DNA of 64,000 nucleotides from Bacillus paralicheniformis. Its GTDB lineage: Bacteria; Bacillota; Bacilli; Bacillales; Bacillaceae. The notes under the pieces were generated by a model that worked only from the letters and a program-made list of their open reading frames with translations, was not told the DNA's origin and did not search any database. Position 1 is the stretch's first letter, and each line of letters opens with the position of its first letter. The stretch lies in assembly GCF_001042485.2 (NCBI RefSeq), contig NZ_LBMN02000004.1, forward strand, positions 310,001 to 374,000, read 5' to 3'. Made by a program: the position numbers and the translations under genes. Positions 46,412 through 55,615 of the stretch are shown here, piece after piece.

Positions 46412-47581
46412 ATGGGTCAGAAGAAAAATACGACAAGTCCCTATTATCAGGGAGATTTGATTTTTATATTAGCCATGTTCTTTTTAATCAGTGTGATCGC
46501 TGTTTACGCTGCAGAGCCGTCTTTTTCACTGAAGGGCTATCCGGCAAAGCAATTGTTCTTTTATCTGCTCGGCATTTCGGTGATCGTCGGCTTTCTCTAT
46601 TTTGATCTAGAGCAGCTTGAAAAGTTCAGCATATACATATATCTATTCGGCATCTTGTCATTGATCGTGTTAAAGTTCAGTCCAACGTCGATCGCACCGA
46701 TTATCAAAGGAGCGAAAAGCTGGTTTCAATTTGGTTCGGTCACGCTGCAGCCGTCGGAATTTATGAAAATCGGCCTGATTATGATGCTGGCTTCGGTGAT
46801 TTCCAAAGCAAGTCCGAAAGGCTCGCGCTCGATGCAGGAGGATGTTCACCTTTTGCTGAAAATCGCAGGGGTATCTGCGGTTCCGGTCGGTTTGATTTTA
46901 ATGCAGGACGCCGGTACGGCCGGTATCTGCATGTTCTTTGTCGCCGTTATGGTGTTTTTATCAGGTGTGAACTGGAAGCTGATTTCGATTGTGGCGGGGT
47001 CAGGAATCACCCTCGTACTGCTCGTTCTGTTTTTGGTGATCAATTTTCCGGAGTTTTCGAAGGATACGCTGCACATCCAGCAATATCAGATCAACCGGGT
47101 GATGACATGGGTCGATTCGAGCCAGCAGGACGCGAACGATACGTATCAGACCGAAAAGGCCGTTACGGCGATCGGCTCTGGAGAAATCTTCGGAACGGGT
47201 ATGAACAATTTGAAAGTCTACGTTCCTGAAGGCCAAACCGATTTCATCTTTGCCGTCATCGGGGAAAGTTTCGGTTTTATTGGCTGTACTTTTGTCGTCA
47301 TCCTGTTTTTCCTTTTCATTTACCGGCTTGTCGTGCTGATCGATAAGATACATCCTTATAATAAGTTTGCATCATTTTTCGGTGTTGGGTATACGGCGCT
47401 GATCGTCATCCATACATTCCAAAATATCGGAATGAACGTCGGACTGATGCCGGTTACGGGCGTTCCCCTTCTGTTCATCAGCTACGGAGGGAGCTCTGTG
47501 TTGTCTGCTTTGATCGGCTATGCGATCGTTTATAACGCCAGCTGCCAGCTGACAAAATATAAAGGGTATATGTTTAAGTAA
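46412..47581 (+). CDS. second RodA/FtsW-type SEDS protein
   Basis: 389 residues, about two thirds identical by eye to the first rodA and with the same motifs ([62 protein letters not shown]). It seems a tandem duplicate. ATG 46412 follows GGCGGGG. It has its own promoter region and terminator, so it can be regulated separately. B. subtilis has one rodA here. Confidence 0.88.
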   Translation: MGQKKNTTSPYYQGDLIFILAMFFLISVIAVYAAEPSFSLKGYPAKQLFFYLLGISVIVGFLYFDLEQLEKFSIYIYLFGILSLIVLKFSPTSIAPIIKGAKSWFQFGSVTLQPSEFMKIGLIMMLASVISKASPKGSRSMQEDVHLLLKIAGVSAVPVGLILMQDAGTAGICMFFVAVMVFLSGVNWKLISIVAGSGITLVLLVLFLVINFPEFSKDTLHIQQYQINRVMTWVDSSQQDANDTYQTEKAVTAIGSGEIFGTGMNNLKVYVPEGQTDFIFAVIGESFGFIGCTFVVILFFLFIYRLVVLIDKIHPYNKFASFFGVGYTALIVIHTFQNIGMNVGLMPVTGVPLLFISYGGSSVLSALIGYAIVYNASCQLTKYKGYMFK

Positions 47582-47583
47582 AA

Positions 47584-47611
47584 AAGACAGCCAAATCAGG
47601 CTGTCTTTAAT
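47584..47611. terminator. terminator between the second rodA and the M20 gene
   Basis: AAAGACAGCC / GGCTGTCTTT, bidirectional. Confidence 0.8.
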
Positions 47612-48782
47612 CTTGGTTTAAAAATGCGAGAGCTGCCGACACAAGAATTTTCGCCGCGTTCAGCATGCCTTTTTCATCGATATCAAACAGCGGGTGATGG
47701 TGCGGGTAAACGGCTCCAGTCTTCGGATTGCCCGCGCCGGTAAAAAAGAATGATCCAGGGACATGTTCTAGATAATAAGAGAAATCTTCGCCGATCATAT
47801 TCGGTTCGAGCTCGATGACAGCTTCAAGGCCGACGATTCGTTTGGCACATTGGCGGACGATGTCCGTTTCTTTTTCATGGTTGACGACAGGCGGGTAGCC
47901 TTTTTCGTAATCGAGTGAAAATGAAGCGCCGTTGCTGTCGCAGACGCCCTTGATGACGCGTTTCATCTCGGCGATGATCGTCTCTTGGACATGCTTTGAA
48001 AAGGTGCGGACCGTTCCTTCAATGACCGCTTCTTCGGCGATGACGTTAAACGCCTGGCCTGAATGAAACGTTCCGATCGACAAGACGGCTGCTTCCGTCG
48101 GATCGATTCTGCGGCTGACGATTTGCTGGAGATGGTTGACGACTGAGGCTCCTGTTATTAAAGCATCTGTCGTTAAGTGAGGCGCGCCTCCGTGTCCGCC
48201 CCGCCCGGATATCGTGACTTTAAATTTATCAGCGGCTGCCATCATCGGGCCTGATGTAACACCGACTTGACCGACGGGCATCGGAGCCCAGATGTGGGTG
48301 CCGAAAATGGCATCCACGCCTTCGAGACAGCCGGCTTCAATCATCGGTTTGGCGCCGCCTGGTGTGACCTCTTCACCGAATTGATGGATCAGCACGACAT
48401 TTCCTTTCAAGTCTTTTTGATGCTTTGCCAGGGCTTTTGCGGCTGTGAGGAGAGCCGACGTGTGAGCATCGTGTCCGCAAGCGTGCATGACGCCGGGGAC
48501 AGTTGACCGGTACGGAACATTTTTTTGATCCTGTAATGGCAGAGCGTCGAAATCGGCTCTCAAGGCGACCGTCTTGCCGGGGCGGCCGCCTTTAATATGA
48601 CCGATGACCCCTTGGCCGCCGACATTTGTTCTCACGTCAATCCCGAGGTTTTCCAAGTAATTTGCAATGGTGCGCGGTGTATTGACCTCGCGGTGGGAAA
48701 GCTCCGGATATTGGTGAAAATGTCTCCTGAGTTCGATCATTTCCGGATATAATGCATCTAATTCTTCAATTACAGACTTCAC
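47607..48782 (-). CDS. M20D amidohydrolase (N-acyl-amino acid deacylase-like)
   Basis: About 391 residues. Zinc ligands of the M20D group are visible: Cys and His in HACGHDAH near residue 102, Glu in FGEEVTPGG, His in FGTHIWA and the C-terminal HHHPLFDIDE. It removes acyl groups from N-acyl amino acids or related amides. GTG 48782 was preferred to ATG 48788, because the AAAGGGAG site touches the ATG but is six bases from the GTG. Single gene. Confidence 0.85.
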   Translation of the reverse strand: MKSVIEELDALYPEMIELRRHFHQYPELSHREVNTPRTIANYLENLGIDVRTNVGGQGVIGHIKGGRPGKTVALRADFDALPLQDQKNVPYRSTVPGVMHACGHDAHTSALLTAAKALAKHQKDLKGNVVLIHQFGEEVTPGGAKPMIEAGCLEGVDAIFGTHIWAPMPVGQVGVTSGPMMAAADKFKVTISGRGGHGGAPHLTTDALITGASVVNHLQQIVSRRIDPTEAAVLSIGTFHSGQAFNVIAEEAVIEGTVRTFSKHVQETIIAEMKRVIKGVCDSNGASFSLDYEKGYPPVVNHEKETDIVRQCAKRIVGLEAVIELEPNMIGEDFSYYLEHVPGSFFFTGAGNPKTGAVYPHHHPLFDIDEKGMLNAAKILVSAALAFLNQD

Positions 48783-48926
48783 CGTCATCTCCCTTTCCGC
48801 TTCAAAAATTGTAAGACGATTCTATCATTTTACCATATGAAATTGAATCCATCTGCAGTCCGCCAAACCGTTTTGCTTTAGGGAAAAGCAGATATTGGAT
48901 ATGATAAAGGTTGAGGAGGTAAAAGG

Positions 48927-49676
48927 ATGAATAAAACGATTGAAACAATTTTAAATCACCGTTCGATCAGGTCTTTTACAGATCAGCTCCTGACCGAAGA
49001 AGAGATTCGCCTGCTTGTGGAGAGCGCTCAAAGCGCATCGACGTCCAGCTATATTCAAGCTTATTCAATCATCGGTGTCACCGACCCGGACAAGAAGCGC
49101 AAGCTTGCGGAATTGGCCGGAAATCAGCCATATGTTGAAAAAAACGGCCATCTGTTTGTATTTTGCGCAGACCTTTACCGGCATGACAAAATGGCCCGGG
49201 AAAAGGGTGTAGATATCACAGCTTCTCTTGAAGGGACGGAGACCTTTATGGTCAGCGTCATCGATGCAGCTCTTGCCGCTCAAAATATGTCAATAGCGGC
49301 CGAATCAATGGGCCTCGGCATCTGCTATATCGGCGGGATTCGCAATAACTTGAACGAAGTCTCCGGGCTTCTGGAAACACCTGAATACGTTCTGCCGCTG
49401 TTCGGGCTTGTCGTCGGCCATCCGGCCAACCTGTCGGATAAAAAGCCGCGTCTGCCGCTTGATCACATTTATCATGAAAATGCCTATCAAGCGGACGAAG
49501 CCGAGTTTAAAAAACATATGTCCGCATATGACGAAACGATTTCAAACTATTATCAAAAGCGGACAGACGGCAAACGGTCTGACAAATGGACAGACCAGAT
49601 CACCGGAAGCCTCAAAAAGCCACCGCGTGCGTATATGAATGAATTCGTTAAAGGAAAAGGTTTGAACAAAAGGTAA
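48927..49676 (+). CDS. nfrA: NADPH-dependent nitro/flavin reductase NfrA
   Basis: 249 residues, same as B. subtilis NfrA1 (YwcG). NfsA-type FMN binding: NHRSIRSFTDQLLTEEEI at the N terminus, the SASTSSYIQAYSII loop and GLGICYIGGIRNN with GLVVGHPA. Reduces FMN and nitroaromatics with NADPH. RBS GAGGAGG. In B. subtilis it precedes ywcH, as here, but a minus-strand small gene is between them. Confidence 0.92.
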   Translation: MNKTIETILNHRSIRSFTDQLLTEEEIRLLVESAQSASTSSYIQAYSIIGVTDPDKKRKLAELAGNQPYVEKNGHLFVFCADLYRHDKMAREKGVDITASLEGTETFMVSVIDAALAAQNMSIAAESMGLGICYIGGIRNNLNEVSGLLETPEYVLPLFGLVVGHPANLSDKKPRLPLDHIYHENAYQADEAEFKKHMSAYDETISNYYQKRTDGKRSDKWTDQITGSLKKPPRAYMNEFVKGKGLNKR

Positions 49677-49680
49677 GGAA

Positions 49681-49704
49681 CGTCCCCTCCGACTCGGAGG
49701 GGAC
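49681..49704. terminator. hairpin between nfrA and a convergent small gene
   Basis: GTCCCCTCCGA / TCGGAGGGGAC palindrome directly after nfrA and just before the minus-strand gene ending at 49705. Its T run is short. Confidence 0.6.
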
Positions 49705-49842
49705 TTATCTTGTCAGCATGTATTGAAGAAAAAGATAAAACATCAGCCAAAAGGGAAGACTGAAAAGGATTCCGAATAAACAGCCTTTTGCAAAGCGTTC
49801 TTCTACGACTGGCGGGTGCGTTTTTTGCTTCGTCTCATTCAT
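49705..49842 (-). CDS. small membrane protein
   Basis: 45 codons. The start MNETKQKTHPPVVEERFAKG is hydrophilic and followed by one helix CLFGILFSLPFWLMFYLFLQYM. Codon use is like the neighbours and AAAGGAG lies 12 bases before the ATG. Family not recognised. It is transcribed against nfrA and is divergent from ywcH. Confidence 0.6.
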   Translation of the reverse strand: MNETKQKTHPPVVEERFAKGCLFGILFSLPFWLMFYLFLQYMLTR

Positions 49843-49929
49843 CAGTATTAGGAGCTCCTTTAGGTTTATCCATGATATTATTATTTCTTTTTGCGCAGGA
49901 AAAGTAAACGAAGACTTGGGGTGAAAAAG

Positions 49930-50937
49930 ATGTTGTCATTAAGCATACTTGATCAGACTCCCGTTTCTGAAGGAAGCACACCTGAACAGGCTTTACAGCA
50001 TACGGTGGAGCTCGCGCAAGCGGCGGAGCGCCTCGGATACAAGAGATTTTGGGTTTCCGAGCACCATTTTTCAAGAAACTTGGCAGGATCAAGTCCGGAG
50101 GTTCTGATCGGTTATCTTGCGGCTAAAACAGAGAAGATCCGTATAGGATCCGGCGGCGTCATGCTTCCCCATTACAGCGCCTACAAGGTGGCAGAAAACT
50201 TCCGCGTCTTGGAAGGACTTGCGCCCGGAAGGATTGATCTCGGTGTCGGACGTGCTCCGGGAGGGATGCCGATCGCTTCCATGGCTCTTCAAAATGGAGG
50301 AAGACGGATGACTGACCAATATCCCGAACAAATTCAGGATCTCGTCACATATTTACACGATCAAGCCGATGAACACCACCGCTTTCCCAACTTGATCGCA
50401 TCGCCGAACGTGGCCGCAGCGCCCGCTGTCTGGCTGCTCGGCTCCTCAGGGGAAAGCGCGAGGCTTGCCGCCCAAACAGGGGCATCGTATACATTTGCCC
50501 AATTTATTAACGGCGAAGGCGGAGAAGAGGCGGCCAGACTTTACAAAGAGAGGTTCGAACCTTCTGTGTTGGGTGAACAGCCAAACGTGATCATTGCTGT
50601 ATTTGTGATTTGCGCTGAGACAGAAGAGAAAGCGGAGAACCTTGCAAAAAGCTTGGATTTCTCTTTATTAGCCAATGAACAGGGGATAGTGACCGAAGGC
50701 TTTCCATCATTGGAAACGGCGCTGTCATATCAATATTCTCCTTATGAAAGAAAGAGAGTGGAAGACAATCGAAAACGGATGGTCATCGGGACGCCGCGGC
50801 AGGTGAAGGAACAGCTGCTTGAACTGGCCGGCGCTTACGGAACGGATGAAATCATGGCGGTGACGATCACCCACGATTTTCAAGACAGGCTGGAATCTTA
50901 CCGGCTGCTGGCCGAAGCGTTTCATCAGTCAATTTAA
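49930..50937 (+). CDS. ywcH: luciferase-like flavin-dependent monooxygenase YwcH
   Basis: 335 residues, LLM-class oxidoreductase that uses reduced flavin (for example from NfrA). Motifs are LDQTPVSEG, WVSEHH, GSGGVMLPHYSAYKVAENF, DLGVGRAPGG and LGSSGESARLAAQTG. ATG 49930 with GGGGTGA. In B. subtilis nfrA and ywcH form one operon; here there is about 250 bases between them. Confidence 0.88.
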   Translation: MLSLSILDQTPVSEGSTPEQALQHTVELAQAAERLGYKRFWVSEHHFSRNLAGSSPEVLIGYLAAKTEKIRIGSGGVMLPHYSAYKVAENFRVLEGLAPGRIDLGVGRAPGGMPIASMALQNGGRRMTDQYPEQIQDLVTYLHDQADEHHRFPNLIASPNVAAAPAVWLLGSSGESARLAAQTGASYTFAQFINGEGGEEAARLYKERFEPSVLGEQPNVIIAVFVICAETEEKAENLAKSLDFSLLANEQGIVTEGFPSLETALSYQYSPYERKRVEDNRKRMVIGTPRQVKEQLLELAGAYGTDEIMAVTITHDFQDRLESYRLLAEAFHQSI

Positions 50938-51191
50938 CGTTTTTGCTGAAAAAAATCGAGAAAATGGCGGATCGGGAAAAGAATAAACAGAATGCATATG
51001 TATAAAGCTGTAAACAGCCAGCTGAGCGGAACGAGGATGACGGTATCGACGGTTTGCTCCGTTGCTTTTTGAAAAGGCTTGGGCTCGCGCTTCTGCAGGT
51101 TGACGGCGAAGTACAAAATCGTGAAAAATATAAAGCAGACAATAAGGAAGGATAAGCCGAATAATACGATAAAAGAAAGAATATATACGAT
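50934..51191 (-). CDS. two-helix membrane protein with no standard start codon
   Basis: An open frame reads EDIVYILSFIVLFGLSFLIV...YFAVNLQKREPKPFQKATEQ...LVPLSWLFTALYICILFILFPIRHFLDFFQQKR, clearly two membrane helices with a short basic loop. After the in-frame TGA at the left there is no ATG, GTG or TTG before the first helix. Only ATC (51191) or ATT (51182) lie near the RBS-like GGAGG. A TTG at 51116 would drop the first helix. The stop overlaps the convergent ywcH stop. A mutated start or an error is likely. Confidence 0.5.
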   Translation of the reverse strand: MVYILSFIVLFGLSFLIVCFIFFTILYFAVNLQKREPKPFQKATEQTVDTVILVPLSWLFTALYICILFILFPIRHFLDFFQQKR

Positions 51192-51261
51192 GTCCTCCGA
51201 TTGCTTTTTTCACGTTTTGAAGAGAAGGGAGAGCTTCTCCTGAACGCATTATCCGTATTTT

Positions 51262-51302
51262 AACATATAAAAGCCTTGTTGAGTGGTTCTCAACAAGGCT
51301 TG
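51262..51302 (-). terminator. terminator of vpr
   Basis: AAGCCTTGTTGAG / CTCAACAAGGCTT, a thirteen-base perfect stem right after vpr, with TTTTATATG on the minus strand. Confidence 0.85.
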
Positions 51303-51305
51303 TCA

Positions 51306-53726
51306 TTATTCGACGATAAAAGGGTCTTCCGTCAGAATGTAGCTTGATTTTCCTTTGGCGGACGCATAGGCTAGCATATAGTATTTTCCGGACTTAAGGG
51401 TTGCGGCGTCATTGATTTTGCCGTTCCATTGATAAGATTGATAGCCTTTGCCTTGGTTTTTATAAACGCCGGCCTGCCCGAGAAGGTTCAGATTTTCATC
51501 ATAGACGAGAAATGCGAGCTCTTCAGCCCCGCCCGGCAGGTAGGCTTCGATCGTGTAAGCACCCTGCTTTGCCCCCGGTTCAACCGTTACGGATGTGACG
51601 CGCGGGTAGTCAGGCTCTTTGACGATCAACAGGAGCGGAATTTCGGCGACTTTTCTGCCTCCTTCACGGACGTAAACCGTGCCTTCATATGTGCCTGCTT
51701 TCGTTTTGGCGGAATTGACGGTTACTTTTGCCGTTGCTTTACCTGTTTGATGGGCCGGTACCACGACTCGTTCCGTTCCTGATACCGTGATGCCCGCTCC
51801 TTTAAAGGAGTATTCGAGCTGATAGGCTTTTCTGAATGAAGAAAGGTTTTCAATTGTGAACGCTTGTTTTTTCGTTTGTTTTCCTTTGTCTTTCAGGAAC
51901 GTTCCGTATGAGTGGCTGCCCGGCGTTACAATTGATGAAGCATGAAGGGCCTCGATGATGCGGATGCTGCCCGCTCCTTGCGTATTGTGAGGGAGAGGCT
52001 TTCCGTTTTCATCCGTCAATTTTTCCGCCGTATTCATCAGCACGCCTTTGATTTGCTCTGGCGTCCAATCCGGTTTGGCCTGCTTTAATAGGGCTGCCGT
52101 TCCCGCGACATGCGGGGAAGCCATGCTTGTACCCTGCTTTGAACCGTAACCGTGAGGGTTTTTCGGATCGTGGGTCGGAATGGTGCTGACGATATTGACG
52201 CCTGGCGCTGAAACGTCAGGTTTAATCATCCATGTATCCATGACAGGTCCGCGCGACGAGAAGGAGGCAATCGTTTCCCCGAGCTTTTTGTCCAATTTGA
52301 AAGAAAAGACAGCAGAGCGTTTCCCTTCTTTGATCTGTTGAACAAGCTTTTCGCCCTCTTCTTTCGACAATTTGACAGTCGGTACAGCCATCCCCATAAC
52401 GTTGGCCTCGATTTCCCCTGTTACATTATTGTAAATCACGGCTCCGACAGCACCGGCGTTTTTGGCGTTTTCGGCCTTATCCACAAATGGAATGACGCCT
52501 CTTTGGATAACCGCTACTTTTCCTTTCACATCTTTGCCTTTGAAATCGTCAGCTTGTCCGATGCCGGCTTCAACAAGTTCCACGTCTTGACCGTTCAAAG
52601 CTTCAAGATCTTTTTCCTCCTGGTATCCCATCACTTTTGCTGACGAATACGAAGGAAGCCTCACAGAATATTCATTATATGGAAGCTGCGAGGCGCCGAC
52701 GGAAATCGCATCCCTTGAAGTTCCCGGCGAGCCGACCGTCCAGTTTTCCAGTCCGCTGTTTCCGTTTGACGTAACGGCGACAACTCCTTCGGCCATCGCC
52801 CAGTCCAGTGCGATGCTTGTTGCATAATCAGGGCTGTTCAGTGAATTGCCCAATGAGAGGTTCATCACTTTTGCTCCGTCCGCGACGGCTTTTTCAATGC
52901 CTGCAATCACGTTCTCGGTTGTTCCTGAGCCGCCGGGGCCGAGCACACGGTAAGCAAGAAGCGTTGCTTCAGGCGCCACCCCTTTAATCTGACCGTTCGC
53001 GGCGATGGTCCCCGCAACATGGGTGCCGTGATCAGTCGTTTCTCCGCGCGGGTCGCCTGCCGGTGTTTCTTGTGGATCATAGTCATTATCCACAAAGTCA
53101 TACCCCTTATATGGGCCGAAATTTTTCTTTAAGTCAGGATGTGTGTAATCCACACCCGTGTCAATGACAGCTACCTTAATGCCTTTACCGGTATAGCCTG
53201 ATTTCCATGCCTGATCTGCTCCGATGTACGGTGCACTTTTATCCATCTGTGGATAAATGGCATCCGCTGCAAGTGTCACGTCTTTTCCTTTTATGCTGTC
53301 AGGTTTGTAAGCTGCGTTCGGATAAACCGCTTTTACTTCCTTGACGGCGAGCAGCTTCGGAATTTCACTGGCCGGCAGTTTCATTGAAAAACCCGAAAAT
53401 ACACGGTCGTATTCGCGGTTTATTTTCGCTTTTTTGAGTGTTTTCAGCGCACTGTTTTTCGCTTTGCTGCGAGCGGTTTTTAAAGAAGCTTTCGTTTGCT
53501 TTTCCCCATCCGCTTTTGCTTCGGCAAGCGACTTTTCTTTCAGCTCCACAATAACTGTTGTCTGTTTATCAGACGTCACATCAATATCACCGTAGATTTC
53601 AGCTTTCTCAAGTTCAGGCGACTTTTGATCGGGAACGGATGTTGCCTGCACTCCGGTGAGGAATGTGGATAACGAAAATAATAGAATAAAAGCCATGACG
53701 AAATAGCGCATGATACTTTTTCTCAA
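51306..53726 (-). CDS. vpr: minor extracellular serine protease Vpr
   Basis: 806 residues, secreted subtilisin-family protease. A signal peptide is followed by an I9 propeptide (about residues 55-140), then a peptidase S8 domain with Asp189 (VIDTG), His233 (HGTHVAGT) and Ser near residue 534 (GTSMASPH). A PA domain is inserted (near residues 375-470), and C-terminal beta-sandwich domains follow. TTG start with AAGGGGGA. Equal in length and layout to B. subtilis Vpr. The DnaA-box cluster lies upstream. Confidence 0.96.
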   Translation of the reverse strand: MRKSIMRYFVMAFILLFSLSTFLTGVQATSVPDQKSPELEKAEIYGDIDVTSDKQTTVIVELKEKSLAEAKADGEKQTKASLKTARSKAKNSALKTLKKAKINREYDRVFSGFSMKLPASEIPKLLAVKEVKAVYPNAAYKPDSIKGKDVTLAADAIYPQMDKSAPYIGADQAWKSGYTGKGIKVAVIDTGVDYTHPDLKKNFGPYKGYDFVDNDYDPQETPAGDPRGETTDHGTHVAGTIAANGQIKGVAPEATLLAYRVLGPGGSGTTENVIAGIEKAVADGAKVMNLSLGNSLNSPDYATSIALDWAMAEGVVAVTSNGNSGLENWTVGSPGTSRDAISVGASQLPYNEYSVRLPSYSSAKVMGYQEEKDLEALNGQDVELVEAGIGQADDFKGKDVKGKVAVIQRGVIPFVDKAENAKNAGAVGAVIYNNVTGEIEANVMGMAVPTVKLSKEEGEKLVQQIKEGKRSAVFSFKLDKKLGETIASFSSRGPVMDTWMIKPDVSAPGVNIVSTIPTHDPKNPHGYGSKQGTSMASPHVAGTAALLKQAKPDWTPEQIKGVLMNTAEKLTDENGKPLPHNTQGAGSIRIIEALHASSIVTPGSHSYGTFLKDKGKQTKKQAFTIENLSSFRKAYQLEYSFKGAGITVSGTERVVVPAHQTGKATAKVTVNSAKTKAGTYEGTVYVREGGRKVAEIPLLLIVKEPDYPRVTSVTVEPGAKQGAYTIEAYLPGGAEELAFLVYDENLNLLGQAGVYKNQGKGYQSYQWNGKINDAATLKSGKYYMLAYASAKGKSSYILTEDPFIVE

Positions 53727-53872
53727 TCTGTTTTCCCCCTTACGGATAAATGGTTTCTTTGTAATCCTTAGAGTTTCGAACCTTTAAAATATTCTCTCAG
53801 TTTCAAAAAAATCCTTCTATATATAGAAATAATTTTCAAAGATTCAATGTATTGGAGTGGATGTCTTTAGAT

Positions 53873-54024
53873 TTATGCACAATTTACTGTGTATAAGTGA
53901 ATAAACTTGTGTATAGATATTGTAGGGAATATACGTTCTTATACTAAATGTTGAATAAATATGTGGATATGTGGATATACCCTGTGGGTAATATGTGTTT
54001 ATCCTTAGGATAAGCTGTGAGTAA
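53873..54024. repeat. cluster of DnaA-box-like sequences
   Basis: In 152 bases there are two perfect DnaA boxes (TTATGCACA at 53873-53881; TGTGTATAA at 53888-53896), and five with one mismatch: TGTGTATAG (53908), TGTGGATAT (53962 and 53970), TGTGGGTAA (53983) and TGTGAGTAA (54016), plus a weaker one at 53994. All but the first point the same way. B. subtilis has non-oriC DnaA-box clusters, and one is named after ywcI, the gene that follows here. Likely function is to bind DnaA and restrain replication start. Confidence 0.7.
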
Positions 54025-54208
54025 GTTACATTCATGGTTTGTTTCCGTTGAATCATGCGTTTCCATCAGTTTTCAACAAAACTTCTAAAAACTAGAATCA
54101 TTTTGCACACACATTGTGACAAACATTTTCATTTTGCTGGGATAAGATAGAGCAAGAAAGTTTAATAGAGTTGCTAGTTTTATCACAACGAAACTGGAGG
54201 GGATCGGT

Positions 54209-54499
54209 ATGAAAGGTTTGATATCATTTTTAAAATTATGGACGGCCGTGCTGCTGAATGCGGTGGTGCCTGTCAGAGAGACTCAGATGAAGGTGATGGC
54301 GTTCGCCGGCGGTACATATCAGGCTGCCGATGCTTATCAGGCAGGCGGCTTTTCGGAAAAAAGAGAAGAATCAACAGAGCGGATGTCGGGCTGTAAGAGA
54401 GCGATGCCAGGCAGTTTTACGACAGAACCCAACCGGGCTGTTTGCCAAAAAGCGGTGAAGAGGGTAAGAGCCGGACCAACTCTTTACACGGGAACTTAA
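54209..54499 (+). CDS. ywcI: YwcI-like small protein
   Basis: 96 residues. The beginning MKGLISFLKLWTAVLLNAVVP is one amphipathic or membrane helix; I recall a similar start for B. subtilis YwcI (about 100 residues), which also lies between vpr and sacT. The rest is hydrophilic with Cys at two places. RBS CTGGAGGGGA. Function unknown. Identity depends on position and the N-terminus only. Confidence 0.6.
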   Translation: MKGLISFLKLWTAVLLNAVVPVRETQMKVMAFAGGTYQAADAYQAGGFSEKREESTERMSGCKRAMPGSFTTEPNRAVCQKAVKRVRAGPTLYTGT

Positions 54500-54511
54500 A
54501 CAAGGTAAAAT

Positions 54512-54533
54512 CCCACTCATAACGGGAAGTGGG
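54512..54533 (+). promoter_or_regulatory. hairpin over the sacT ribosome binding site
   Basis: CCCACT (54512-54517) pairs with AGTGGG (54528-54533). The right arm is the likely Shine-Dalgarno of sacT, so the hairpin could lower its translation. Confidence 0.35.
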
Positions 54534-54541
54534 TGACGGCT

Positions 54542-55372
54542 TTGAAAATCTATAAAGTATTGAACAACAATGCAGCAATCATAAAGGAGGATGGTCAAGA
54601 AAAAATTGTCATGGGGCCTGGTATCGCTTTTCAAAAAGGCAAAAACGATACCATTCCAAGAAACAAGGTAGAAAAAATTTTTACCATTCATGAAGAAAAT
54701 GAAAAGTTTAAACAAATCCTCGAAACACTTCCGGAAGAACATATTGAAGCTGCCGAAGAGATCATCAGCTATGCGGAAGGGCGGCTGTCCGCACCGTTGA
54801 GCGATCATATCCACATCGCCCTTGTGGATCATTTGTCATTTGCGATCGAGCGAGTCCGCAAAGGATTCGTCATTCAAAATAAATTATTAAATGAAATCAA
54901 AGCGCTTTATAAAAAAGAATATGAGATCGGACTCTGGGCAATCGATTTGGTCAAAGAAAAATTGAAAGTCGAATTGCCTGATGATGAAGCGGGTTATATT
55001 GCGCTGCATATTCATACCGCAAAAATGGATGCGGAAAACATGCAGAAGACGCTTAAATACACGAACATCATCAAAGAATTGATAGAAAAAATCGAATGCT
55101 GTTTCAATCAGAAGATTGACGAAAACAGCATCTCATATCAGCGTCTTGTCACGCATCTCAGGTATGCCATCAACAGGCTGGAATCAAATGAAGCGTTTCA
55201 TGTCATGGACGATGACATGCTTTATTTCATCCGGAAAAAGTATCCTGAAAGCTACCAGTGTGCGGCAGGGCTGGCGGATTACGTGAAAACTGAATATGAT
55301 CTTCATCTTCCGGAATCGGAAGTCGGATATATTACGCTGCATGTCCAGCGTTTAAATGATTCCTATAGGTAA
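54542..55372 (+). CDS. sacT: sucrose operon antiterminator SacT (BglG family)
   Basis: About 276 residues: an RNA-binding CAT domain ([14 protein letters not shown]...[13 protein letters not shown], residues 1-55) and two PRD domains with His sites that are phosphorylated by the PTS ([11 protein letters not shown] and [14 protein letters not shown] and LHVQ). It binds the RAT site at 55493 and lets transcription go into sacPA when sucrose is present. TTG 54542 was chosen since it gives the B. subtilis start MKIYKV; GTG 54533 is an alternative. Confidence 0.92.
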   Translation: MKIYKVLNNNAAIIKEDGQEKIVMGPGIAFQKGKNDTIPRNKVEKIFTIHEENEKFKQILETLPEEHIEAAEEIISYAEGRLSAPLSDHIHIALVDHLSFAIERVRKGFVIQNKLLNEIKALYKKEYEIGLWAIDLVKEKLKVELPDDEAGYIALHIHTAKMDAENMQKTLKYTNIIKELIEKIECCFNQKIDENSISYQRLVTHLRYAINRLESNEAFHVMDDDMLYFIRKKYPESYQCAAGLADYVKTEYDLHLPESEVGYITLHVQRLNDSYR

Positions 55373-55375
55373 TAC

Positions 55376-55406
55376 CGCCTGATAACGTGCGATCAGGCTT
55401 TTTTTA
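55376..55406 (+). terminator. terminator of sacT
   Basis: GCCTGAT / ATCAGGC stem and seven T. Confidence 0.85.
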
Positions 55407-55436
55407 GGTCGATTTTCACAGAAAATAAAAAAGTAG

Positions 55437-55465
55437 TTGACGAAAGCGTTATCACATAATAAAAT
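55437..55465 (+). promoter_or_regulatory. sacPA promoter with overlapping cre site
   Basis: -35 TTGACG (55437-55442) and -10 TAAAAT (55460-55465) are 17 bases apart. CGAAAGCGTTATCA at 55441-55454 fits the CcpA cre consensus at 13 of 14 positions and lies within the promoter, so glucose repression through CcpA is expected. Confidence 0.75.
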
Positions 55466-55492
55466 GAAAGCGTATTAAAAAATAAATACCGG

Positions 55493-55597
55493 GGATTGTG
55501 ACTGGTAAAGCAGGCAAGACCTAAAATTTGCTAGATGAATGGGGAGAATCTATCCGTCATTCGTTGGTGAATTTTAGGTCTTTTCTGCTTTTTTTTA
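55493..55597 (+). promoter_or_regulatory. RAT antiterminator site and terminator before sacP
   Basis: The RAT site (55493-55528; begins GGATTGTGACTGGTAAAGC and ends with ACCTAAAATTT) overlaps the left arm of a terminator whose stem is AAGACCTAAAATT (55516-55528) and AATTTTAGGTCTT (55570-55582), followed by T runs. SacT binding to RAT would prevent the terminator. The arrangement is that of B. subtilis sacPA. Confidence 0.9.
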
Positions 55598-55615
55598 AAA
55601 AAAGGAGGAGTCATC

